Below, in pieces: positions 1 through 8,300 of a stretch of DNA of 64,000 nt (the stretch's first letter is position 1; each line of letters starts with the position of its first letter). Both the position numbers and the translations under genes were made by a program. The notes beneath the pieces are model-generated. The model ran no database searches, was not told where the DNA came from, and saw only the letters and a list, made by a program, of their open reading frames with translations. Source of the stretch: Altericroceibacterium indicum. Lineage in GTDB: Bacteria > Pseudomonadota > Alphaproteobacteria > Sphingomonadales > Sphingomonadaceae. The stretch covers positions 806,001-870,000 of the forward strand of contig NZ_WTYQ01000001.1 of the NCBI RefSeq assembly GCF_009828105.1. The letters are read 5' to 3'.

Positions 1-22
1 TAAAGCGGGGGCAATCTGCCCA

Positions 23-508
23 GTGGGTGGGGAAAGATCCCTCACCCAAGGAGAGATTGCCCTCGTCCGACAAATTTTTGGAACTGCGATTGATTGCAAC
101 CCGGTCCGGATCAAGCGCAGTAAGTGGTTTCCGTTTCAGCCAAGACAAACAGTCATGGCACCAAGAGGCCATCTTCACTTCCACCCGGCCACCACTCTTT
201 ATTCCGATGACTTCTCAGTTGAGGGCCTGAATTTGCAAGGGCTGTTTCTGCATGAAATGACCCATGTCTGGCAGGTGCAGCACAAGGGGGAATGGCATCT
301 TGTTACCCACCGCCATCCATTTTGCCGTTATGATTACGCCTTAAAGCCCGGCTGGACGCTTGAACGCTACGGATTGGAGCAGCAGGCAGAAATCATCCGT
401 CATGCTTTTCTTTTGCGCAAAGGACGCAAATTGCCGGGTATTGGCGATTCGGAAGCCTATGATGCCCTAGTGAGCTTTCCGGGAGCTACACTCGGGCCGA
501 CGATATAA
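23..508 (+). CDS. HEMTH-motif peptidase-like conserved protein (vgr-related)
   Basis: A 161-residue soluble protein starting at a GTG 20 bases after a TAA that may end the upstream gene. Around residues 77-82 it carries HEMTHVW, an HExxH-type zinc-binding signature, followed by two aromatic/His-rich segments (HPFCRYDY near 99) and EQQAEIIRHAF near 121, which could supply a third ligand or general fold contacts. No signal peptide or membrane segment is visible. I recall it as the short conserved protein often labelled vgr related protein in sphingomonads. The HExxH motif suggests a metallopeptidase-like fold, but the substrate is unknown and true activity is not shown. The start is chosen because the homologs I remember begin with a similar S/GERxLTxGEIAL segment. 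Confidence 0.7.
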   Translation: MGGERSLTQGEIALVRQIFGTAIDCNPVRIKRSKWFPFQPRQTVMAPRGHLHFHPATTLYSDDFSVEGLNLQGLFLHEMTHVWQVQHKGEWHLVTHRHPFCRYDYALKPGWTLERYGLEQQAEIIRHAFLLRKGRKLPGIGDSEAYDALVSFPGATLGPTI

Positions 509-545
509 AAAGAGGCGCTACGAACACTCGCAGCGCCTCTTTTTC
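507..545. terminator. Bidirectional intrinsic terminator
   Basis: A 9-bp perfect stem (AGAGGCGCT pairing with AGCGCCTCT, 511-519 and 532-540) with a 12-base loop, an A-run on its left and a T-run on its right. It lies between the convergent ends of the genes at 23-508 (+) and 562-822 (-), so it can serve both directions. Confidence 0.85.
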
Positions 546-561
546 ATTATCGTAGCCGCAA

Positions 562-822
562 TTAGCGATAACGACGGCATTCGTCACGATAACGATACTT
601 CTCTTTCTTGCAGTCATCTTTGCTGATGAACGCGCCACCAGCCGCACCGGCCGCGCCACCAACGGCAGCACCGGTTCCAACATCACCGCCTGTTACAGCC
701 GCGATGCCTGCACCGGCTGCCGCACCAGCTAAACCGCCTTCAGCGGCATAGTTATCAGCGCAAGCTCCGAGAGAAAGAGCCGAGCCGAGCAAGAGGGGGG
801 CCATAAGGATACGCATTTTCAT
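562..822 (-). CDS. Small glycine-zipper lipoprotein
   Basis: An 86-residue protein. Residues 1-20 form a lipoprotein signal peptide ending in LSLGAC, so Cys21 would be lipidated after cleavage by signal peptidase II. Residues 27-65 are Gly/Ala-rich with GxxxG-like spacing (GGLAGAAAGAGIAAV, then GAAVGGAAGAAGGAF), typical of glycine-zipper outer-membrane or envelope lipoproteins. The C-terminus is basic and Arg/Tyr-rich. An AGGGAG ribosome site lies 6-8 bases before the ATG at 822. The gene stands alone between a terminator and grpE. Role unknown; a structural or stress-related envelope function is only an inference. Confidence 0.75.
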   Translation of the reverse strand: MKMRILMAPLLLGSALSLGACADNYAAEGGLAGAAAGAGIAAVTGGDVGTGAAVGGAAGAAGGAFISKDDCKKEKYRYRDECRRYR

Positions 823-905
823 AAATCAACTCCCTGTAATTTCGTCAATTACACAGAGTTACGATCCAACACGCTCTCCAGTTCCCCCATCCTCTCAGCA
901 CTTCA

Positions 906-1502
906 TCAATCCGGCTTTTTTGCGACACCGACCATCGCAGGGCGCAACAAACGATCGCGGATCATGTAGCCCGCCTGCATCTCCTGCACCACGGTACCCG
1001 GCTCCGCATCTTCCGTCGGAATTTCCATCATTGCCTGGTGCTGATTGGGGTCAAGTGGCATACCTCGCGCAGCAATCCGCGTAATGCCATGCTGATTGAA
1101 GACCTTGTCCATCTCACGCTGCGTAGCTTCGATGCCGGCAACCAACCCTTTGAATTTATCATCTTCGCGCAGTTCAGTTGGAACAGCATCGATTGCCCGT
1201 ACCAGATTGTCAGCAATTGACAGAATATCTCGTGCAAATCCGGTTGCCGCATATGCTCGCGCGTCAGAAATATCTTTCTCCAGACGCCGGCGTACGTTTT
1301 GCGTATCAGCTTTGGCGTAAAGCACTTCCTGCTTGGTCGCTTCGAGCTGTTCGCGGAGATTTTTCAATTCTTCCTGTACTTCAGAAGGCAGCTTGGAATT
1401 GTCCTCATCCGCCTGACTTTCAGAATCGAGCATTTCTTTCGGCACGCCTCTCAATTCGTCAGCGACTTCCTTGTCATTATGCTCGGTTTTGTTTTCCGTC
1501 AT
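906..1502 (-). CDS. grpE: GrpE nucleotide exchange factor
   Basis: A 198-residue GrpE, the exchange factor that releases ADP from the DnaK chaperone. Residues 1-45 are acidic and disordered-looking; residues 45-90 form the long coiled-coil helix (repeated L/E/K heptads); the C-terminal beta domain holds the family hallmarks NQHGITRI near 137 and GTVVQEMQAGYMIRDRLLRPAMV near the end. Length is normal. It lies 17 bases downstream of hrcA on the same strand, the classic hrcA-grpE heat-shock pair, so it is probably co-transcribed and subject to the repressor encoded just upstream. dnaK and dnaJ are not in the window. Confidence 0.97.
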   Translation of the reverse strand: MTENKTEHNDKEVADELRGVPKEMLDSESQADEDNSKLPSEVQEELKNLREQLEATKQEVLYAKADTQNVRRRLEKDISDARAYAATGFARDILSIADNLVRAIDAVPTELREDDKFKGLVAGIEATQREMDKVFNQHGITRIAARGMPLDPNQHQAMMEIPTEDAEPGTVVQEMQAGYMIRDRLLRPAMVGVAKKPD

Positions 1503-1519
1503 ATGCTATATTCTTCCAG

Positions 1520-2563
1520 CTATCCGATAAGCTTGCCCAGACTTCGGGCAGTGAAGTCCACCATGGGGACGACCCTAGCGTAATTCAACCGCGTCGGCCC
1601 TATTACACCCAAAACGCCAACCACCCTTCCTTCACGATCGCGATAAGGCGAAGCGATGACGGAAGATCCTGAAAGGGCGAACAATCTGTTCTCTGAACCG
1701 ATGAATATCCGAGCGGATTTTGCTTCCCGCGCGCTATCCAGCAATGCTGATACAGATTGTTTGTTTTCCAGATCGTCGATCAAGGAGCGGACGCGCTCAA
1801 TATCGCTCATGGCCTCGTCGTCAAGCAAGTTTGCTTGGCCACGCACGATCAAAACCGGTCGTTGCGAAGCATCCTTGCTCCACACTGCAAGGCCTCTTTC
1901 CACCAAATCGCGGCTTGCTTCATCGAGAGCGGATTGTCCGCTTGCTATGTCGGTGACCATCAACTTGGCCGCCTCTTGCAGCGTTTTTCCGCATAATCGG
2001 GCGGTAATGTAATTGGTGGCTTCCTGCAGTGCAGAGGTGGATGTGTCTTCGTTGATTTCGAGTAGCCGATTCTCAACACTGCCATCTTCCCCCACAAGCA
2101 CCACCAGAGCTCGCCTTGCATCAAGGCGAACCAAATTCATCTGTGACAAACGGGGATTGCGCTTGGGTACCATGACTACACCGGCAGCAGCAGAAATATC
2201 CGACAGGATTGAGCTTGTAGCTTCGAGCGCCTGCTCAATCGGACCATGTTTTGACAGACGACGTTCAATCACAGCGCGTTCTTCACGAGTGGGCTCAGCC
2301 ACTTGCATCATCCCATCGACAAACAGGCGCAGGCCTGTCTCAGTTGGCATTCGGCCCGCGCTGGTATGTGGCGCAGCGAGTAATCCCAGAACCTCCAGAT
2401 CGCTTAATACAGAGCGGATAGAAGCAGGAGATAGATTGACCCGCCCATCGGCAGCCAATGCTTTGGAGCCTATGGGCTGCCCATTATCGATAAAACCCTC
2501 AACGACGAGGCGAAATATGGCGCGGGCGCGATCGGTTAATTCTGTTACGGGTGTTGGTGCCAT
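1520..2563 (-). CDS. hrcA: HrcA heat-inducible transcription repressor
   Basis: A 347-residue HrcA when started at the ATG at 2563 (MAPTPVTELTDRARAIF). An in-frame TTG at 2605 would add 14 residues but the shorter form matches the usual family length. The N-terminal winged helix contains GQPIGSKALA and LSPASIRSVLSDLE; then comes HTSAGRMPTETGLR, the typical segment after the wing; the C-terminal GAF-like domain ends with GVLGVIGPTRLNYARVVPMV. It represses heat-shock genes by binding CIRCE operators and responds to GroEL availability (family knowledge). It starts divergently from rph with an 84-base gap. I looked for a CIRCE element here and found only a half-like GGTGCTAA, so autoregulation is unproven. 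Confidence 0.96.
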   Translation of the reverse strand: MAPTPVTELTDRARAIFRLVVEGFIDNGQPIGSKALAADGRVNLSPASIRSVLSDLEVLGLLAAPHTSAGRMPTETGLRLFVDGMMQVAEPTREERAVIERRLSKHGPIEQALEATSSILSDISAAAGVVMVPKRNPRLSQMNLVRLDARRALVVLVGEDGSVENRLLEINEDTSTSALQEATNYITARLCGKTLQEAAKLMVTDIASGQSALDEASRDLVERGLAVWSKDASQRPVLIVRGQANLLDDEAMSDIERVRSLIDDLENKQSVSALLDSAREAKSARIFIGSENRLFALSGSSVIASPYRDREGRVVGVLGVIGPTRLNYARVVPMVDFTARSLGKLIG

Positions 2564-2647
2564 AATAGGTGCTAATTTAATCACTCCCCTTGCAGCCTCA
2601 AGCAATAAGCGACTAGGGCAGCCGCAATTCTTCTAAAGGAAATCCAA

Positions 2648-3361
2648 ATGCGACCATCCGGCCGTGCGCCAGACGAAATGCGTGCTATCGATATTCAGAC
2701 CGGCTTCACTAAACATGCTGAAGGTTCTGTTCTCGTCAGCTTCGGTGATACCAGAGTTTTAGTGACCGCCAGCATTGAAGATCGCACTCCGCCTTGGCTT
2801 CGTGGCAAAAATTCCGGCTGGGTAACGGCCGAATATTCGATGCTTCCCCGTGCCACTCACACGCGCGGAATACGTGAAGCAGCCAAGGGCAAACAATCTG
2901 GTCGGACGCAGGAAATCCAGCGTCTGATCGGTCGTTCGCTGCGCTCTATCATTAATCTTGAAAAACTTGGCGAACGCCAGATTACTGTGGATTGTGATGT
3001 CATTCAGGCCGATGGTGGCACGCGCACAGCGTCCATTTCTGGCGCTTGGGTGGCTTTGCGTCTGGCTGTCAACAAACTGATGGCTGATGGCGCGATCAAG
3101 GAAGATCCGATTGAAGCCAAAATTGCCGCTATCAGCTGCGGCATTTATCAAGGCACCCCTGTGCTTGATCTCGATTACATCGAAGACAGCAGCGCAGATG
3201 CCGATGCCAATTTCGTACTGATCGAAGGTGGCCGTATTGCTGAAGTACAAGCCACTGCTGAGGGCGCTACATATGATGAAGAAGGCCTTCTGCGCTTGCT
3301 TCGTCTGGCCCAGATCGGTTGCAACCAGATCTTTGCCGCACAGGAAGCCGCTGTAAAATGA
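2648..3361 (+). CDS. rph: Ribonuclease PH
   Basis: A 237-residue phosphorolytic exoribonuclease that trims tRNA 3' ends. It begins [12 protein letters not shown], the family signature, and contains the phosphate-binding region with [15 protein letters not shown] (near 85-99) and the [14 protein letters not shown] motif near 119. An AAAGGAAATCCAA ribosome site precedes the ATG. Its stop overlaps the rdgB start as ATGA, so the two are translationally coupled. The rph-rdgB-hemW order opposite hrcA is widely conserved in alphaproteobacteria. Confidence 0.97.
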   Translation: MRPSGRAPDEMRAIDIQTGFTKHAEGSVLVSFGDTRVLVTASIEDRTPPWLRGKNSGWVTAEYSMLPRATHTRGIREAAKGKQSGRTQEIQRLIGRSLRSIINLEKLGERQITVDCDVIQADGGTRTASISGAWVALRLAVNKLMADGAIKEDPIEAKIAAISCGIYQGTPVLDLDYIEDSSADADANFVLIEGGRIAEVQATAEGATYDEEGLLRLLRLAQIGCNQIFAAQEAAVK

Positions 3362-3990
3362 CCCGTCAGCTCGGTTCCGGAAAGCTCGTGATTGCCACGC
3401 ATAATGCAGGCAAACTGAAAGAAATCGCTGCTTTGCTCGAACCTTATGGGCTTGATTGCATCTCAGCGGGTGCGCTCGGGCTGGCTGAACCGGCTGAAAC
3501 CGGCACCACATTTGTCGAAAATGCTCTGTTGAAGGCGAGAGCGGCAGCGGAGGCTTCCGGCCTCCCTGCCCTCGCTGACGATAGCGGCATGTCTGCTGTA
3601 GCGCTTGATGGGCGGCCTGGCGTCTATACTGCGGATTGGGCAGAACGGCAGTGGTTCGAAGGTGACCCAGGGCGTGACTGGTTTATGGCTATGGGTAAAG
3701 TCGAAGGCATGATCGCTGCCAAAGGCCCGGATGCACCGCGCGACGCCTGGTTTTCCTGCGTATTAGCGATTGCATGGCCTGATGGTGACTATGCTGTTTA
3801 TGAAGGTCGCTGCGATGGCCAACTGACATGGCCTCCGCGTGGGAATTTAGGTTTTGGCTATGATCCGGTATTTGTGCCCAACGGGTATGAGCAGACCTTT
3901 GCAGAGCTGCAACCTTCTCAGAAACAGGCGATCAGCCATCGTTCTGATGCCTTTGCCAAGCTGACTGCGGATCAGTTCGGCTCAAGCTAG
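3358..3990 (+). CDS. rdgB: XTP/dITP pyrophosphatase (RdgB/HAM1 family)
   Basis: A 210-residue house-cleaning nucleotidase that hydrolyses dITP, XTP and dHAPTP-type non-canonical purine nucleotides to monophosphates. The start ATG at 3358 overlaps the rph stop (ATGA); an earlier in-frame start would lie inside rph. Visible signatures are [11 protein letters not shown] at the N-terminus, [18 protein letters not shown]-type substrate pocket residues (here [15 protein letters not shown]) and the C-terminal FGYDPVFVP ... SHRSDAF block. The last codon TAG is shared with the stop of the convergent CAP gene through the palindrome CTAG. Confidence 0.96.
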   Translation: MTRQLGSGKLVIATHNAGKLKEIAALLEPYGLDCISAGALGLAEPAETGTTFVENALLKARAAAEASGLPALADDSGMSAVALDGRPGVYTADWAERQWFEGDPGRDWFMAMGKVEGMIAAKGPDAPRDAWFSCVLAIAWPDGDYAVYEGRCDGQLTWPPRGNLGFGYDPVFVPNGYEQTFAELQPSQKQAISHRSDAFAKLTADQFGSS

Positions 3991-4511
3991 TTGCTGATCC
4001 GTTCACCAACGATGTTGCCGGCTGGCCAGTACCGACATACCAGGAAGTCAAAGCTTCGCCCACGTGCCAGAGCGCATCCGACTTCTTTGGTTTCAGGCCA
4101 GATGATTTGCGTGTAATGGCCTACGTCCTGCCAATTTCCGCTGCGCGAAACATCAGGAAATACACCACTTTTGAAGTCGCTTCTTTCGGAGAGGAATGCG
4201 TCCATCGCATCGCTCATTCGGTAATAGCCGATAGTTCCTGCCCAGAGGTTTTCCCCCGCATTACCGCGCTGGCGGGAGGAACTATGCCGCAATTGCCCAT
4301 CAGCAGCGAGTTGCTGTGCCCATTGATAAGCGTCAAACGCCAGTCTATCGCTCCATAAAAGTGGGGGGAGACCAACCCGTTTTCGTTCGTTATTATGGCC
4401 AGAAAGCAAGTCTTTCTTGAAGCCTCCATCATCTTGCTGTGCTATCGAAGGAGCAGCAAAAAAGATGGCTGCTGACGCTAGGCTTATCATCAGGAAGCGG
4501 GCTATGTTCAT
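3987..4511 (-). CDS. Secreted CAP-domain protein
   Basis: A 174-residue protein with a cleavable signal peptide (residues 1-24, cleavage near SIAQ-Q). The rest is a CAP/SCP-like domain: HNNERKRVGLPPLLW at the start, the alpha-helical QWAQQLAADGQLRHS, then GENLW, the HYTQIIW motif and a final CRYWPAGNIVG. His and Glu residues of the CAP cavity are present (RHS, GEN, GHYTQ). CAP proteins are secreted and have varied roles; no specific bacterial function can be assigned. The gene converges on rdgB with overlapping stops and starts divergently from hemW. Confidence 0.88.
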   Translation of the reverse strand: MNIARFLMISLASAAIFFAAPSIAQQDDGGFKKDLLSGHNNERKRVGLPPLLWSDRLAFDAYQWAQQLAADGQLRHSSSRQRGNAGENLWAGTIGYYRMSDAMDAFLSERSDFKSGVFPDVSRSGNWQDVGHYTQIIWPETKEVGCALARGRSFDFLVCRYWPAGNIVGERISN

Positions 4512-4555
4512 TGCCTCTTTTCTGCCAATTTCCTCTTAACAAGTGCTTAATTATC

Positions 4556-5707
4556 GTGGCTCGCGCAATCTATATCCACTGGCCGTTTTGTCTCGCAAAG
4601 TGCCCCTATTGCGACTTCAATTCCCATGTCCGCGAGAGTGTGGACATAGGCCTATGGGAACGAAGCCTGCTTGCCGATATGCGGTATGAGGCGGAACTTG
4701 CCGGAGGCGAGAAGCTGCATTCGATCTTCTTTGGTGGTGGCACGCCTTCCCTTATGCCGCCGGCGCTCGTCGCACGGTTACTTGAAGAAGCTGAGCAATT
4801 GTGGGGTTTTGCGCCTGGCCTTGAAATCACGCTGGAGGCCAATCCCTCGTCAGTGGAGGCGGCTAATTTTACCAGTCTGGCGAATGCTGGTATCAACCGC
4901 CTATCGCTTGGTATCCAATCACTTGATGACCAAGTGTTACGCTTTCTTGGCCGTTTGCATGATGCGAGGGAGGGGTTGGCCGCATTGGACATCGCGCAAA
5001 AGCAATTCCGCCGGGTGAGCTTTGATCTGATCTATGCAAGGCCAGGCCAAACCGCTGATATATGGGAAAAAGAACTTGCTCAGGCGCTTTCGTTCGGGAC
5101 AGAACACCTCTCACTCTACCAGCTCACAATTGAACCAGGCACCCGTTTTGCAACCGATGTGAGGCAATCTAAATTTACCCCGCTCGACGATGATCCGGCG
5201 GCTGATCTGTTCACCCTCACCCGTGAGATGACAGCGGCGGCGGGCCTGCCAGCCTATGAAATCAGCAACCACGCCAAACCCGGTGAAGAAAGCCGCCATA
5301 ACCTCACTTATTGGCGCTATCAGGACTATTGCGGCATTGGCCCTGGTGCCCATGGACGGCGCGGAAACAAGGCCACCCAGCGGCATCGCAAACCGGAAAA
5401 CTGGCTTTCCGCTGTAGAAAGAAACTCCCACGGAACGCAGACTGAAAGTGACCTAACAGCACCAGAACAGGCTTCAGAAGCACTTTTGATGGGCCTAAGG
5501 CTGGCTGAAGGCGTTGACCTGAAAGCACTCTCCAAGCGTTTTGGCATTGCTCAGGAAAACCTCATCATAGCATCTCGCAAGATATTATATTCAGAGCTTG
5601 GCTTTGTGCGGATGGAAGGTGAGCGCCTGATCGTAACCGATAAAGGAATGCCCGTACTGGATGCGCTTCTGGGAGAGTTGGTGCCGGCAGAGCTAGTCGT
5701 TTCTTGA
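4556..5707 (+). CDS. hemW: HemW-type radical SAM heme chaperone (formerly coproporphyrinogen oxidase-like)
   Basis: A 383-residue protein from the GTG at 4556. It has the radical SAM CxxxCxxC motif in WPFCLAKCPYCDFNSHV near its N-terminus, the FGGGTPSL motif and the C-terminal HemW domain with YWRYQDYCGIGPGAHGRR. The CxxxCxxC is followed by D rather than the extra Cys of HemN, as in HemW proteins that insert heme rather than oxidise coproporphyrinogen. A longer frame from 4439 would overlap the start of the divergent CAP gene and adds a non-conserved stretch, so the GTG is preferred. Its TGA overlaps the xerC start (TTGA), implying coupling. Confidence 0.92.
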   Translation: MARAIYIHWPFCLAKCPYCDFNSHVRESVDIGLWERSLLADMRYEAELAGGEKLHSIFFGGGTPSLMPPALVARLLEEAEQLWGFAPGLEITLEANPSSVEAANFTSLANAGINRLSLGIQSLDDQVLRFLGRLHDAREGLAALDIAQKQFRRVSFDLIYARPGQTADIWEKELAQALSFGTEHLSLYQLTIEPGTRFATDVRQSKFTPLDDDPAADLFTLTREMTAAAGLPAYEISNHAKPGEESRHNLTYWRYQDYCGIGPGAHGRRGNKATQRHRKPENWLSAVERNSHGTQTESDLTAPEQASEALLMGLRLAEGVDLKALSKRFGIAQENLIIASRKILYSELGFVRMEGERLIVTDKGMPVLDALLGELVPAELVVS

Positions 5708-6600
5708 CACGGCACGACCTTCTTGATCGTTGGCGGATCTACCTTGAACAATCCCGCCGTCGATCCCCGCATACAGTGCGGGCCTATTGTTCCGCTGCGC
5801 AGCGTCTGCTGGAATATTTCGACCTTTCTGAATGGCGCGATGTAGCCACCCTCCCTCCGCTCCAATTGCGTAACTTACTGGCGAGCAGGCGATCCGATGG
5901 CATTGGCAATGTGTCGGCCGCGCGAGAATTGTCCGCTCTCAAAGGCTTCATACGATTTGCCCGCGAACAATCGGGCATGTCCGATGCCGCTGGCCCGCGC
6001 ATTCGTGGTCCGCGCATCAAGAAGGGCCTGCCCCGCCCTGTTACCCCCGATGACGCCAGCAATCTTGCCGATATGGTCCGCGATGATGCCAAAGAAGATT
6101 GGATAGGTGCGCGTGATAGAGCCGTGCTGCTCTTGATGTATGGAGCAGGTGTTCGGATCGCCGAAGCGCTGTCCCTGAAAGGTGCCGACCATCCACTGGG
6201 CGAGGTTCTGACTGTCACCGGCAAAGGCAATAAGCAGCGCGTGGTGCCCGTTTTACCAATTGTCCGCGATGGGATCGCTGACTATGTCGCAAAATGCCCT
6301 TGGGCTATAAAGCCGGATACCGCCCTGTTCCTTGGCGCGAAAGGCGGGCCGCTCAGCCCCGGAATGGTCCGCAAGGCCATGGCCCGCGCACGCATTGCCC
6401 TGGGCCTGCCAGCCACCGCCACACCTCATGCCTTGCGCCACTCCTTTGCCACCCATCTGCTGGGAGCGGGGGTTGACCTGCGGAGCCTTCAGGAACTGCT
6501 CGGCCATGCCAGCCTCGGTTCCACCCAGATATATACCAAGGTTGATGCGGCAACTATGTTGGAAACGTATCGCAAGGCCCATCCGCGCGGCAGCGACTGA
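5704..6600 (+). CDS. xerC: Tyrosine recombinase XerC
   Basis: A 298-residue tyrosine recombinase resolving chromosome dimers at dif with XerD and FtsK. The N-terminal SAM-like core-binding domain (about residues 5-90, with SPHTVRAY) is followed by the catalytic domain with all six active residues: Arg151 (GAGVRIAEAL), Lys174, His242 and Arg245 (HALRHSFATHLL), His268 (LLGHASL) and the nucleophile Tyr277 (TQIYTKVD). The start is a TTG overlapping the hemW stop. Length and order next to hemW fit the housekeeping XerC rather than a phage integrase; no attachment sites are seen nearby. Confidence 0.93.
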   Translation: MTRHDLLDRWRIYLEQSRRRSPHTVRAYCSAAQRLLEYFDLSEWRDVATLPPLQLRNLLASRRSDGIGNVSAARELSALKGFIRFAREQSGMSDAAGPRIRGPRIKKGLPRPVTPDDASNLADMVRDDAKEDWIGARDRAVLLLMYGAGVRIAEALSLKGADHPLGEVLTVTGKGNKQRVVPVLPIVRDGIADYVAKCPWAIKPDTALFLGAKGGPLSPGMVRKAMARARIALGLPATATPHALRHSFATHLLGAGVDLRSLQELLGHASLGSTQIYTKVDAATMLETYRKAHPRGSD

Positions 6601-6703
6601 GTTCCGTTTCATCCAGTAAATTGACTTTATCTGTTTTTAGACTTGCCCAACGCCTGTTCGGGTGGTTAATCCGCATTCAAACCTAACAAGGAGGATGCCT
6701 GAA

Positions 6704-7438
6704 ATGCTCAAACTCTATAGCTTTGGCCCAGGAGCCAATTCGCTGAAGCCCATGCTGGCGCTGTATGAAAAGGAGCTGGAGTTTGAACAAATCCTGCTCA
6801 ATCCAGCCAAATTTGAACACCATTCGGATTGGTTTAAAAAGATAAACCCGCGCGGTCAGGTCCCAGCATTGGAAGATGAGGGCAAGATCATCACGGAATC
6901 GACCGTGATTTGTGAATATCTGGAAGATGAGCACCCAACAGCGGTAAAGCTGAGACCGGATAATTCCTATGACACCGCGCAAATGCGGGTGTGGACCAAA
7001 TGGGTTGATGAATATTTCTGCTGGTGTGTCTCAACCATTGGCTGGCACCGCATGATCGGCAAAATGGTAGCCGATTTGACGGACGAACAGTTCGAAGAAA
7101 AAGTGAAGAACATCCCGGTGTTCGAACAACAGGTAAAATGGCGCCGCGCCCGTGAAGGTTTCCCGCAGGAAATGCTCGACGAAGAAATGCGCAAGATTGC
7201 CTTTTCCGTTCGCCGCCTGGATGACCATCTTGCCGATAATGAATGGCTGGCCGGCGGGATGTTCTCCCTGGCTGACATCTGCAACTTCGCCATCGCCAAT
7301 GGCATGCAGTTTGGTTTCAGCGAATTGGTCAATACAAACGACACGCCGCATCTCGTCCGCTGGATCGAACAGATTAATGAGCGGCCAGCAGTGAAGAAAA
7401 TGTTCGCTAACGTGCCCAGCGAATTGAAGAAGGATTAA
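6704..7438 (+). CDS. ligF: LigF-like glutathione transferase (beta-etherase family)
   Basis: A 244-residue glutathione transferase. The ATG at 6704 sits 9 bases after a perfect AAGGAGG; the earlier in-frame starts are upstream of or too close to it. The thioredoxin-like half begins LKLYSFGPGANSLKP and includes the glutathione-binding GQVPAL and ESTVICEYLED segments; the helical half contains VWTKWVDEYFCWCVSTIGW and SLADICNFAIANGMQ. These blocks match, as I remember it, LigF of Sphingobium SYK-6, which uses glutathione to cleave the beta-aryl ether bond of lignin-type dimers. Ser13 in GANS corresponds to the proposed active-site region. The gene is isolated from the other lig-like genes here. 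Its actual substrate is unproven; a general stress GST role is possible. Confidence 0.8.
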   Translation: MLKLYSFGPGANSLKPMLALYEKELEFEQILLNPAKFEHHSDWFKKINPRGQVPALEDEGKIITESTVICEYLEDEHPTAVKLRPDNSYDTAQMRVWTKWVDEYFCWCVSTIGWHRMIGKMVADLTDEQFEEKVKNIPVFEQQVKWRRAREGFPQEMLDEEMRKIAFSVRRLDDHLADNEWLAGGMFSLADICNFAIANGMQFGFSELVNTNDTPHLVRWIEQINERPAVKKMFANVPSELKKD

Positions 7439-8289
7439 GTTCCTTTGACTTCACCTTCGTCGCGACCTTTATGAAGTGCAGCGACGAGGGTGAAGGAAAT
7501 AAACATCAAGAGATACCAGGCACCGAGCTTGCCGAAGGAAACCATGTGCCACCCGGCCTTCTGGCTGGGGTAAGACCATGCCTGCGCAAATGTACCGATA
7601 TTTTCGGCAAACCAGATAAATAGCGCAACCAGAAACCAACCCAGCAGCAATGGCATCCACCTCGGCTGACGCCACACTGTGAAGTATATCCTCGTCCGGC
7701 GGAACAGCAAAGCCAAAGCGCAAAACAACCCCAACCTGATATCCGGCAACCAGTGATGGGCGAAGAAATTGATATAGATGGCAATCGCCAATACCCACTC
7801 TGCCCAATAGGGTGGCCTGTCAGTGAAACGAAAATCAAAGATCCGCCACACCCGGGCAATGTAGCTGCCTACCGCAGCATACATAAAGCCGGAGAACAGC
7901 GGCACGTCACCGATGCGGAGCAAGGCAGGCTCTGGATAGACCCATGATCCGGCGCTGGTTTTGAACAGTTCCATCACTGTTCCCACCACATGAAATGCCA
8001 AAATGACTTTGGCTTCTTCCCATGTTTCTAACCGAAAACCCAGCATCCCCAACTGGATCGAAACCGCGGCTATGGTCAGAAAATCATAGCGATAAAGTGG
8101 CGCATTGGTCGGGTAAAAGAGATGCGTTGCCAGCAACAAAGCCAGCATTAACCCGCCAAACAGGCAAGCCCATCCTTGCTTGAAGCCGAAGAGGCAAAAC
8201 TCATAAAGCCAGCTTGCCGGACCTTTGGGCGGGTTGAACGCTTCGATCCGCCGCCGGATGGAGGCAAACCGGGTTTCTTGCACTACCAT
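7435..8289 (-). CDS. DUF817 integral membrane protein
   Basis: A 284-residue polytopic membrane protein of the DUF817 family. After a basic N-terminus (residues 1-35) I count about eight hydrophobic segments, with the conserved FKQGWACLFGG, KTSAGSWVYPE, PLFSGFMYAAVGSYIAR, and WFAENIGTFAQAW blocks that mark the family. The function of DUF817 proteins is unknown. The stop codon overlaps that of the LigF-like gene on the other strand through TTAA, so there is no room for a dedicated terminator between them. The start ATG at 8289 lies 12 bases from the end of the upstream serine hydrolase gene on the same strand, suggesting co-transcription. Confidence 0.85.
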   Translation of the reverse strand: MVVQETRFASIRRRIEAFNPPKGPASWLYEFCLFGFKQGWACLFGGLMLALLLATHLFYPTNAPLYRYDFLTIAAVSIQLGMLGFRLETWEEAKVILAFHVVGTVMELFKTSAGSWVYPEPALLRIGDVPLFSGFMYAAVGSYIARVWRIFDFRFTDRPPYWAEWVLAIAIYINFFAHHWLPDIRLGLFCALALLFRRTRIYFTVWRQPRWMPLLLGWFLVALFIWFAENIGTFAQAWSYPSQKAGWHMVSFGKLGAWYLLMFISFTLVAALHKGRDEGEVKGT

Positions 8290-8300
8290 CTAAATAAAGC

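Noticed and set aside
2564-2647. Possible CIRCE operator upstream of hrcA
   Set aside because: Only a half-like GGTGCTAA is present; the second half of TTAGCACTC-N9-GAGTGCTAA is missing at the required spacing.
5704-6600. Phage or island integrase at the xerC position
   Set aside because: The gene follows hemW with overlapping codons in a housekeeping run; length and motifs fit XerC and no attachment sites or mobile genes are near.
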